In this document: positions 43,739 through 54,433 of the stretch, in pieces | Layout: every line of letters starts with the position of its first letter | Numbering within the stretch: the first letter of the stretch is position 1 | Origin: Gnetum montanum | Lineage: Eukaryota > Streptophyta > Gnetopsida > Gnetales > Gnetaceae | Reading direction: 5' to 3' | Length of the DNA stretch: 64,000 nt | Assembly: GCA_015680685.1 (NCBI GenBank) | Contig: MNCI01013830.1 | Location: forward strand, 522,222-586,221 | Made by a program: the position numbers and the translations under genes | Notes under the pieces: generated by a model | The model's input: the letters and a program-made list of their open reading frames with translations, nothing else | Database searches by the model: none | What the model was told of the DNA's origin: nothing

Positions 43739-45918
43739 TGTAAAACCTTAATAAAGCCTATCACTTTGGGAATTAATTCTAGGGAAATGTTGGCCTAGCA
43801 TTTCCCAATGGGGGTATGGAATCGATACTCACCCACTAGTTTCCATCTAGCCCTAGTTTAGTCCCAAGGTGGGCCCACATATCATTAAACTTCTTCAATC
43901 ATTTCCAGTAGCCTTGAAACCTTGTCAAATCCAGTTGCAGGTGCCTAAAACATTTAGATTTTGTTGATCTATGCTAAGGAGAGGTTCATCTATGCTACTT
44001 GACATGGATCCAATGTGGATGGGTGGGGTGACCTTAAATTACTAAAATTGACCATCCAGTTATCATATGTTGACTCTACCACCCCTTTTCAACTCTTGGT
44101 AACATAGACTAGAAAAAAACAACCTAGGTTTTATATCTAAACATCTTCTCCACATTGGTGAATCCCCAATACATGGTACATAGTGTGGATACCATGGGGG
44201 TATTCCATTAAGGCCTTTCCATAGCCTTAAATAGCCATAAAATGCATTGTAATTACCCTAGTATCCCTTCATAACCTCTGGTAGTCAAAAGTTGCTGAAA
44301 CTTAAGTCGATTTTTAATATTGAAGCCTTATCCATGATGGTGAACCCTCCATCCACACTACTAATTATGAATCCAACATGGATGTCTTGGGGCTATGTCA
44401 AAAAACCAATTTTATACCTAAGAATAACATCAGGAATTGTTCTAATGCAAAATCTTAGTTGTTGAAGAAACAAAGGATTCTTAGCCACAAATAGCCTCAA
44501 CCATGAATCCCCAAGGACCTAAAAAGAATGGGATTTAGGATGCCTTGGATGGTTAGGTAGATTAACCAAGAACTTAAAAATGCAAAATGGAGGTTGTAAA
44601 AATGTAAAAATTTATAGATCTGAAACCCAAAATGAACAAAAATTGCACACAAATTAAAACTATACACTTTATTAATTAAACAAAGAATGAGTTCAAGAAT
44701 GTATACAAAAGTGTCTGTAGGAGAGAAAAGGGGTGTTTACTTCAGTAGGAATTCCAAGTATTTTGAAGAATATATAATCTACTCCATGATCTAGATGCTC
44801 AACCACTCCTAATGTTTTCAGACCTCCTCTACTACTACTACAAATCTATAACTTGGGTCAATGTTGGGCTTGAGAAATGTGGAGGATAGAGGCTATCAAT
44901 ATGCTCCACTTTGAGATTTGGGGATCCTAGAGGGATAATGTTGACACTATAGGCTCACATATCCCATGGAAAAGAATAGGGGTAATAGGGTTATAGTGGT
45001 TCCATAATCTCAAGCCCCAAGAAGCTATGTTTCTACTAGGAAGCAAGAGCTTTTGCATGTCGCATGCTCAAAGTGTATAAAATTCAAAGGGTATGGAATT
45101 GTAAAAAGTGGTGGAACCTTGAAATGATTTGGGGTTTTGGTTTTTATAGTTCTTTGGCCATGATTTGGACTATAAATTTTCTACAAATGGCTAATAGATT
45201 GGATTGCAAATTGGTTGCTGATTGCTACAAATTTCTACCATGTTCAAGGAGGTAGGTGTAAAAAATATAAGGTGGTTACCATATATGACAAGTATCATAT
45301 CCCTTGGTGATTTCATTTGCCAAAAATAGTAGTGAGGATGCATCTTCCATTCTAGCTTTACTCCTTCCACATTGGTTTCTCATCCTCCACATTAGCTTTA
45401 GAGGATCCTTGCTAGACTTAATATCAAAAATCTTGGTCATGATACTTCTATGTTGGAAAGGAGGTGTCAACATTAGATGGATGAAGGATCAATGTTGGGG
45501 GTGAAGGTCAAACCTCTCTAGGCTAAATTAGCCCCTCCTTCAATGATGGGGGTAGGTGAGATCCATCCTCTTATACTCCTCCATTCTAGCTTTGATGTCT
45601 CCATGTTGGCTTACCTCCTTGTAGGGATTTTTCATTGTAGAAAAGTGTACAACACCCATAAAAACCATAACATTTCCATTTTTGGCATTCCAATAGGAAC
45701 TTTTGTACTCCTAAGTCAAAATATAGACACTAGGTTACTCTTTTCACTTGAGGAATGAGGCTTTAGCCACTCATGAGTCATTTTTTAGCCTCAAAAGTAT
45801 GAAATATGTGAGATTTCCCCTAATGGATTACAACCTTCACATTTACAATGAAATTTTACCTCAAGTTTCATGAGATGTGGTTACAAATGTTACAACATGA
45901 GAATTATGTAGTGTTTCA
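43739..45918 (-). repeat. 3' LTR of E2 (inner end approximate)
   Basis: In element sense it starts TGAAACACTACATAATTC at 45918 and aligns with the E0 LTR: TTGTAACA---TTG near the start, a CTATAAAAACC promoter (45142-45148), the GGATCATGGAGT-GATTAT block, and an AATAAAG polyadenylation-like signal. The proposed end TGTAAAACC at 43739 rests on weak resemblance to the E0 LTR end. Its 3' part carries spaced ~185-bp units with CCACATTGGTGAATCC-type cores (near 43986, 44150 and 44340). Plus frames at 45064-45758 are shadows. Confidence 0.75.
45142..45148 (-). promoter_or_regulatory. TATA box of the E2 LTR
   Basis: The minus strand reads GAACTATAAAAACC, aligned with the TATATAAA of E0. Confidence 0.6.
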
Positions 45919-45940
45919 CTGGCCCCTCTTTGTTAGTACC
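45919..45940 (-). other. Polypurine tract of E2
   Basis: The minus strand reads AACAAAGAGGGGCCAG directly before the LTR start. It is nearly identical to E1 even though the LTR bodies differ. Confidence 0.75.
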
Positions 45941-46845
45941 TGGAGGATTGACCCAAGAGGCATCAATAAAGAATACAAAACACCATTGCAAGTCCACCAT
46001 TGATGTTCCCTCTTTGTGCTTGATCTAGTTGTTGCAAACCATGTTGGAGAGTGCTTGTGATAATGTGATAGGGATATAATGCAATGGTGGTAATGGTCAT
46101 TAGAGAGATGGTCATGGAGGCTAACAATGCATTATCAACATGCTTATAGCATGATATTGACATGTTTTAAAGTTGGTCACTCAGCAAATGTGTTTGAGGA
46201 TCCAATAACTTCACCCCATGATTTCTTTGGCTATTGGGATTTGAGACTTCATTTGCCATTCAGCCTCTTGGAAATATGCTCCCTTACTCCCTTCTTTTAT
46301 GGGGTGTAACCTTCATTGGGTCTCATTGCTAGGGTAATTTTGACATGGTTTTTCCATTAAGTAAGTTGTGTTACACTTAATAGACTTGGTTTTTCAACAA
46401 AAAAAATGTGTTATGCTTAATGGAATTAATGGTTTTTCCACTAAATGTGCTATGTTACATTCAAGTGGACTTAAGGAAGGAGCATGATGAAGAGATATCA
46501 CATGGTCATAGTTCTTGATTGGAAAACACAGGTTAACATTGTTTTCCAAGGCATAGAAGACTATAAGGGGGATAAAGGGTTAGGCTTAAGGAATAGTGTT
46601 AAATGGAGGCTAATGGTATAAATATTCTTTGACAAAGAAGGACAAACTTACCAAACTGTGGACATCAAGATCATGTGGTGACTTGCTACCATAATGAGTT
46701 TCACTCTTGCGATCATCCTAGGCTTCATCTTGCAAACAAAACTCCAAGAGGAAAACAAACCAAGTAAAAAAAACATATTATAATAGTACATTGCATGTAG
46801 GCCACATGAAATAATAAAGCCAAGCTATCTAGGTCACCAATGTTG
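45941..46845. other. E2 segment between polypurine tract and repeats; no gene seen
   Basis: The first ~70 bp match E1 at 25276-25335 (CCTCCAGGTACTAAC context). After that nothing is recognisable. Frames at 45963-46309 lack any motif. Confidence 0.45.
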
Positions 46846-46849
46846 CTAG

Positions 46850-47035
46850 TTTAAGGTCATGAAAAGCCATAGTACTAGTTTAAGGCTTTGTTAGGCCATG
46901 GTGCTAGTTTAAGGTTGTAGAAGATCATGTTATTAGTTTAAATCCTTAGTAGGCCATGGTCAAACTAGTTTTAGGCCTTGGTAGGCCATGTTACTAGTCT
47001 AAGGCCTTGTTAGGCTATAATGAAGTAGGCTTGCT
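46850..47035. repeat. Module-border tandem repeat, E2, after integrase
   Basis: Six to seven units of TACTAGTTTAAGGCCTTG-TAGGCCATG, about 27-32 bp each, ending just before the integrase C-terminus. Confidence 0.85.
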
Positions 47036-47084
47036 TATTGATGATCATTGATGTCGTGGTGGCTACAAGTTACATCTGGATCAC

Positions 47085-48330
47085 ATGTAATAAGATTTTA
47101 GTTAGGAATGGTTAACTAGATTGTACAACTCATTCCCATTCATATTTTCAATCCTAAATGCTCCATTTCCATAGGCTTTGGTGACAAGAAAGGGCCCTTC
47201 CCATTTGGTTGAGAATTTATCTACATGCTCAAGGATGGCTTTGAGGACCAGGTCTTCTTCCTTAATCTTACACTTGGTTAAGTTATGATGGTATTGTTCT
47301 TTTTGCCTCTCTTGATAGTGCTTGATGTGGATAAGTGCTTACATATGTTGCTTTATTCATCATTGATGAAGTTGATTAGGATCACCTTAAGTGATGGTAC
47401 ATGCGATTCAAGAGGTAACATAGTTTTAGAATCATAAACCAAGCTATAGGGTCTTACACTAGTGGTTGTATGGTAAGTTGTACAATACACCCAAAGTGCA
47501 TGGAAAAGCTACTCATGCCATTTTCACTTACTATTATTGAGCATATTCTTGAACAAGTTCATGATGGCCTTGTTTCTTGCTTCTAGTTGTCCATGGCTTA
47601 AGCATATTAATTAGATGAGAAGAAATGCTTAATGCTTAGGTCATGATAAAAATCCTTTGTTTCTTGGCTACTAAATTATGGTCCATTATTTGTAACTATG
47701 ATTATTGGTATGTTGAAATAGGCTACAATGTTATCTAGGATGAATTTATAGACTTTTTTAGATGTAGTCCTCCTTAGGGGCATAACCTTAACCCACTTAA
47801 TAAAGTATTCGGTTGAGGTGATGATGAAGCTATCCTATTAAAGACTTAGGTATTATAGGTCCAATGATATCAAACCTCCATCATTGAAATGACCAAATTA
47901 TTTGAGTTGTGTGCAACTTAATTGGTGACACATGTTTGAGGTTGCTATGCCATTGGCCTGTGTCATAATGTTTAATCTTTTGTAGGTAGTCACTTTTCAT
48001 ATGGGGTCAGTAATAGCCTAACTACCTAATCTTAGCAGCCATAGCCCTAGGTCCTATATTTCTTGCAAAAATTCCCTTGTGAACCTCCTCTAGGATTGTT
48101 ATGGCTTTGGTTTTCCCCAAGTACATTACTAATAAGCCATTGTAAGAAATTCGACATAATATGTTATTGCTAACAATGACATATTGCTTTAATTGTTTAT
48201 GTATAGTGTCCTTTTGAGAAGTAGTTAGGCCTTATGAGGACTCATCATGCATAAGGTAAAATTTGATATCATCATACCACTCTATGATAGGAGTATTATG
48301 AACTATGGCCACAAAGGTATGCTTAGCACT
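47085..48330 (-). pseudogene. E2 integrase
   Basis: The C-terminal end reads KWEGPFLVTKAYGNGAFRIE (about 47210-47150). The core start reads WSFQ-stop-WRFDIIGPIIP near 47880, and CDTGQWHSNL-stretches near 47970 match the DICQWHGN region of E1. Numerous stops and indels interrupt it. It is homologous to E1 27210-28290, in the same order relative to the rest of pol. Confidence 0.8.
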
Positions 48331-48379
48331 TTGCATGATGGGGATAGCACAGTCTACAGTTAAGGTGGGCAACTTACTA

Positions 48380-48740
48380 AACACATTTAGCATTACATTG
48401 AGGGCTAGTATTGCTATTGCATTGGCTATCGGGGACTCATTTTAGGATAGGTGCTAGATATTAGCATCTATAAATTGTTGTAAAAATTGATTCCTTAGGT
48501 CATAGCAAGGTTGTAAATGTTTGGCTTTACACACATAGACCTTGATTACTTCATTAACCAAAAGTTGAGAATCACCTTTAATTGCTAGGTATCTAATTCT
48601 TAAGTCATGAGATACCATCATCCCTCTGATCAAACCCTCATACTCTACTATGTTGTTGGTACATGGAAACTCAAAACACTAGACCAAGGGTTAGATTTCA
48701 TAAAATGAGAATGTTATGATGGTAGCAACACTAGCATCAT
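48380..48740 (-). pseudogene. E2 second RNase H domain
   Basis: The minus strand reads TNNIVEYEGLIRGMMV, then AIKGDSQLLVNEVIKV and CKAKHLQPCYDLRNQFLQQF, largely uninterrupted, then NAIAILALNV. Direct comparison with E1 fixes the domain and shows which stops in E1 are decayed Gln codons. Confidence 0.8.
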
Positions 48741-48904
48741 GGGTATTTGAAGCTCCATAAAAGTGCATGACCACCTCATAATCCTTGGGAAGTTGGCTAA
48801 TGGTGTTAATGTACTCATTATTATACTTGAGATCTATGGATTCTTGCTCAACAATAGGTGATACTATGACTTGTACAACTATAGGTTGACCTTTTGTTAA
48901 GAAT

Positions 48905-50519
48905 TGAGAGATGTAATGAAGGTTAAACTTTGTAGTTATGTATTTTCATTAGGCTATACAACTAATCTAATAGATATTGGTCTTTATGTCTTTGAGCACA
49001 TTATCATTGCAAATGACATTAACTTGGCTTTTGAAAAGGTTGTGTCTACACTTGTTCAATGAGAAGACTAATGATAGACAATACTTTTCCACATCAGTGT
49101 ATTGGGTCTTGTGGGTAACTAATACATGGCTAACGTAGTATATTGGCACCTCTACTTCATCATCACATTTTTGATAGAGTAGAGAGGTAATGGACTTGTC
49201 AAATATGGCAAGGTAGCTATAAATGGTTTACCTTCTTGTGAAGGATAGATTCTTGGTAGTTGCACCAATTCTTGTTTAGGGTCTTTAAAGGCCTCTTGAC
49301 ATTGAGCCATCCACTCATAATAAACCCCTTTCTTATGCAAGTATTGCATAGGTTGTAACTTATCTGAAAGCCTAGAGATAAACCTACAAATAAACATTAA
49401 TATACCTTGCACTTCCTAAATCTCCTTAAGGTTGGTAGGCATTGCTAATTTGGATATGGATTTAACCTTATCAGGATCAACATGTATCCCTACTTTAGAT
49501 ACTAGAAAGCCAAGCATCTTCCTGGTCTTGACATCAAAGACAAATTTCATGGGATTGAGCCTAAGCTCATACTTGAGGCATCATTTAAGCATAACATCTA
49601 GGTTATTAGCATGGTCACTAGCCACTTTGAACTTAACGGATATTTCATCTACATAATTTTTGAGCAAACCTAGTATGTAATTGTTGAAGATATAGGTCAT
49701 GGCTCATTGATAGGTTGATCTTGCATTCTTAAGGCTAGAGGACATCATGGTATAGAAAAAGGTATCCCAAGGTGTCATGAAGATTATGCTAAGTTGGTTC
49801 TCTAGGTTGATCCTAATTTGTTTATATCCTAAGAATCCATCCATAAAGGACAAAAGGCATGTCTAGCCATAGTATCGATAAGTTGATGAATACTAGGCAA
49901 AGGGAAGTCATCCTTGATAGTTTCTTTATTTATGTCTTGGAAATTGATGAAAATATAGATAATCCCATTTTTCTTAGGGACTACCACTATGTTGGACATT
50001 CATTGTGCATAGTCAATAGTCCTAATGAAGCCATCCTAGTAGAGTTTTGAGATCTCATCATGAACTACCAAGGCCAAATCAAGTATAATCTTGTGCACTT
50101 TTTGCTTAACTAGTCTAATTCTAGGATGAAGTATGATATTATGTTCTACTAGGCTTGGGGTATAGGCCTGGCATATCTACATACAACTAGGCAAAGGACT
50201 TAATATTGCCTTGTAGGACCTTGGTGATCTCTTGAGCCTATTGAGGTTTTAGTAAGGAACTTAGTTTAATGGTTTTCTCCTCACCATTATGTGTTGTGAT
50301 AGGAACCTCAACTAGAAAGTATTAAATTATGTCATCTACCTCTAAGTCAAGGATTTTGACTAGGTCTTTAGGCCATTCTAGAGGCTTCTCTATGAAGGCT
50401 ATGTGGTCAACAAGACTCTCAAGCTCAAGCCATAGATAATTAGGGTGAATATACTATCCTACATCACCATGGGGTTCATGTAGGTTCAAAGGTAGACTAA
50501 TTTGCTCCCATGTACTCAT
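48905..50519 (-). pseudogene. E2 pol: reverse transcriptase and RNase H
   Basis: It starts at ATG 50519 (MSTWEQISLPLNLHEP). It continues with LEWPKDLVKILDLE, MPGLYPSLVEHNIILHP, MSNIVVVPKKNGI, FQDINKETIKDDFPLPSI, and a catalytic box YVDE (49644-49655) in which the second Asp has become Glu. After it come the connection (49412-49152: LHKKGVYYEWMAQCQEAFKD) and RNase H (49149-48967: YYVSHVLVTHKTQYTDVEKY, SLVFSLNKCRHNL). Collinear with E1 pol but more broken by frameshifts in the RT palm. Confidence 0.85.
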
Positions 50520-50756
50520 ACTTCATTCCTACATGTCAACCATAAGCACATTAAGTGAAACCTATGTAAAGATGGATAAATAATGCTAAAGGCTATGAAA
50601 TTATGCAAAAACATGCTATCCTAATGGAAACAAGGTCATCCAAGGTTATAAATAGAGTAAAAACATATAAAAAAGTGTAATAACTATTAGATAAAGATAA
50701 AACAAAGGGAATTACATGAAAAAATGCTACAAATGGTCAACAAGGATCATAGTTTT

Positions 50757-51140
50757 GCTAGTTTTATGCCTTAGTAGGCCATGATTCTAGTTTAAGGCCA
50801 TAGTAGGCCACGGTTACATGGTATCAGACAATGATTAAGGAATATCAAATCCTACTATTTAACCCAAATCAAAGGATAAAAAAGGAAAATAAGGATATAA
50901 TAAGGAAAATAATGGAAATTTAAGGCTATGTAAAGGTCATGCTAGGTCAAGAAGGTCACTAATACAATAGAAGGTAAAAAAAAATCAAAACATCATGTAA
51001 TAAGACCAAATCAAGAAAAATGGGCTTCATCTTGTGAAATTTAGCTAATATAGGTCAAAAGGAATTAGGGTTTTCTAGTTTTAGACCTTAGTAGTACATG
51101 GTTTAAGGCTACAAGGGTCAAGGACTAGTTTGAGCATCAA
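50757..51140. repeat. Module-border repeats, E2, before pol
   Basis: Two units at 50757-50820 (TGCTAGTTTTATGCCTTAGTAGGCCATGATT) and two degenerate ones at 51072-51140, on the upstream side of pol. Confidence 0.7.
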
Positions 51141-51213
51141 TCAAGCTAATTCTAGGGTATTTAGACTAAAAAAAATCAAAGGCTTTGAAGCATTCATGCT
51201 CAAACCCCCCTAT

Positions 51214-54060
51214 TTTCATGTTGGCCAACATGGAAGGGGTGTCCCCTAGCATGGAGGAAATATCTGGAGGATTCTCAAGGTTTTTTTAACTAAGTTTCAA
51301 CCTATAGTGGCTTGTATATCAACATAGTTGATTGGGGAAAGTAATGGACTACTTTTGACAACTCTTTCAACCTCTAGAATCCTCCCTTTTGAGCCCAAAA
51401 GTGTCTTTCATGCTAGCTAGTGTGGAGCTAGCATAAAGACTAAGGAAAAAATATTTCATGACATTAAAAAGATCAAAATTGGGGTTCCAAAACCTTCGCA
51501 AGGAAGCACAAGGCTAGATCTATCAAAATTGATCACTTTGAAGGTCAAAAAGAGCCAAAAAGTGAGTTCTAAGGTCACACCCCCTTATCTATGCTAGCTA
51601 GCATGGAGGAGAGGGGGATTGGCATAGAGGATGTAACATTAAGCCAAAATAGGGTCAAATAGGATTGCATGATTAGCTAAAACCAATATCTAACAATTTG
51701 GCATCTCCTAATTACATTTTGGCCTCATGTGGGTAGGGTTTTGAGGGTTAAATCAAGCATAAGATAGTCTCCAGACTAGTTCTACACTAGCTAGTGTGAA
51801 GTAGAGGGAGTGCTCTTGCTTTTTGATTTTCAAGATATCTATGCTGCAAATCAATTAAGTTTCTAGGATCCTAAGTCTACAAACATCGATTTTCTAGGTT
51901 TTTGACTGACTTTTTGTTATGTTTGAAGGTTGTTTAAGGCTATGAAAGTTTATAGCCTCCTTGATCCATGTTGGGGGGTGGGGGTGGGGGTTGGGAGGGG
52001 GAAGGTGTTCCTCTAGTATGGAAGAAGAGAGTTGATGAAATTTGAGGATCAAAACTAGATCAAATAAGTGCAATCTTTAGGCTATGAGGTTTTAGGCTTC
52101 TCCAACATAGATTTTGGTCTCTGGGAGTGTCATCTTCTCATCAAAAGTGGAAAGGTAGTTTCACCCCCCTATTTCCACATTGCCTATTGTGGAAGGGACC
52201 TTCCTCAGCTTGGATGAAATAAGAATCCTAGATCTAGATCAATTTGAATCACGATCAACCATGAATGTTAGCTCTTAGAGTTACCAAGGTTGAGAGTTAG
52301 GGTTTAATGTGAAAACTAGTTAGTTTGGATGTTTCATAAGTGGTTTTTGGAGTTCTCCCTTTTGTTCCATGCTAGCTCCATGATGGCTAATGTAAAACTA
52401 GTTAGGAATATAAGAGGAGATCAATTTTTTGCTATTTTAGATCACTTCTAGCTATGCATATGTAGTTCCAAGGTTGCTAGCATTGATAATCAAGGTCTAA
52501 GGTTAAAATTTATCAATTTCAATGGGGTTTTGGCTTACTTCCTTGGCTCCATGATGGCTAGCATGGAACAAGTTAGGAGGATCCCCAAATGATTTATTTT
52601 CAACTAATTTTAACCATTTTTGATCATGCATGTATGCTGTTAAGGTTGTTGGAGTCGATAGTAAAAGCCTAAGGCTAACATTTGAAAAAGTTTAAGGATT
52701 TTGGATGATTTTATGAGCTCTCCTCCTGATTCCACACTCGCCCCATGTTGGCCAATGCAAAACTAGCTAGGAGGACCATGAAAATTATGAAAAAGGACCT
52801 TCTTTAATAAGGTTTAGGTGCTAGAGTCCTTGGGAAGGTTATGATGCTGATTGGGGTCCATTTTAAGGTAAAAATTAGGGTTTTGGATGATCCCTCCTTT
52901 CATCCATGTTGGCTCCATGCTGGCTAGCATGAAAGAAGATCTTCCCAACATGGAGGATCAAGGGGTTAGGCTCTAAATCACTTTTAGTAGGTTTTGATAG
53001 GATTTTGATGTTTTCAGGGGTTGCATATATTAAGAGATAAGATTTTGCCTCAAAGTTCCTTGATTTTGTGGCTCCTTTGTGTTTATGAAAATATCTCCCT
53101 TTCCTCCACACTAGGCAAGGTGGTTCTAATCTGGAAGGAAGGGGAATGATGTATTTCTAGTATTTTTAAAACGTTTTAAGAAATTTGAAGGCTTTGGTAA
53201 GCTCTAGTAAGGTCTAGAGATCATTAGGATAGGTCACAAGGATATTTTATGTCATAGAAATGCATTTTATGGCATCCCTCATAGCATCCAAGCTAGCTCC
53301 ATGCTAACCAATGTGGTAGAATGGGTGCTCACCATGGAGAAGAGCTAGGGTATTAAAATAAACTCAAATATTGAAGGTTATCAAATACCAGAGGTCATGG
53401 AGGGATCCCAAGGCTATCAAGGTAAAAAATATGATCATTTAAAGCTTGGAGAAAGGTTTTTTGTTATACCCCTTGAACCTCTAAACTAGCTGCTCACTAG
53501 GCAACATGGAATAGGGGTTCACTAGTGTGGGTGAGATGTAACATTAAAAATCAAGTTATGTTAATGAAAAACTAGGCTATCAAAGGTTGTACAAGAGCAT
53601 GGGGGTAAAAATATGATAACTATGCAATCAATTTTGATGCTTTTAGGTCTTCCTCCATTCATCCATGCTAGCCAATGTTGTGGAAGCCTTCCTTAGCATG
53701 AAAGAACCAAAAACCAAGTTTTTGACCACTTTCAACATGGTTTGCTAAGGTTTTAGGGTTGTCAAAGGTGGTTGGAGGGGTTCTAGTTCATGTGGGCCCA
53801 CATTGGGGGTCAGATCTAGGTTTGATGGGCACTTGCAGGTGGGGGGGGNTACCCCTCTTGTTCCATGTTGGGCAAGGTTTCCCTAGTGTGAAAAACATAG
53901 ATATCTAGTTTTGGTAAGGTCTAACCCCCTTTAGAACCCCAGGGTCGGATAAGGTAACTTATTAGCTACCAAAAATGGCAAGAAAGTTCAATTTTAGGGG
54001 TTCTAAGAGGTGGGAGGCTTATTCCATGCTGGTCATGGTATCCCTAGTATGGATGCATGG
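51214..54060. repeat. ~187-bp tandem array with palindromic cores
   Basis: About 16 highly diverged units. Each is marked by a dyad core near 51219, 51408, 51591, 51784, 51966, 52171, 52366, 52547, 52735, 52905, 53105, 53287, 53480, 53660, 53858 and 54021, a mean spacing of about 187 bp. Well-preserved cores are exact palindromes: CATGTTGGCCAACATG (51217), ATGCTAGCTAGCAT (51591) and ACACTAGCTAGTGT (51784). The array lies between E2 pol and the antisense gene and has no coding. It includes one unresolved base at 53849. Confidence 0.8.
51973..52001 (+). other. G-rich tract (G-quadruplex pattern)
   Basis: G6-T-G5-T-G5-TT-G3-A-G5 on the plus strand, inside one unit of the ~187-bp array. Confidence 0.65.
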
Positions 54061-54433
54061 GGCTTAAGGCTTGGACATGTTTCTAAGTGTTCAATGGATG
54101 AAGACCCCAACATTGATGGAGTTTTAAACCCAAAACACCATGTATGAGGATGTATGGTGAGGCCTATAGCTTAAAATTTGAAAAATTAAGAAAAATAAGT
54201 GTAATTTTTTTTGAGAGTGGAAACATTAGATTTATTTGGTTTATTATCATATTTTTCAAAACCTCACCACAAATCATCATTTCAACATCCAACACACTAA
54301 AGGAGAGGCCTAGCACAAGGTATTATAGTAAAATCCAGCAACCTTAAACACTGAAGCTTCAAGACTTCTCCTTGATAGTGTAGAAACCTTAACCCTCATA
54401 GTTTTTTAGCTTTTTTCTAACATTTCTTCAACT

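Noticed and set aside
51214-54060. CRISPR-like array (regular spacing, palindromic cores)
   Set aside because: The ~187-bp unit, full-unit degeneracy and eukaryotic retroelement setting fit a satellite, not a direct-repeat/spacer array.
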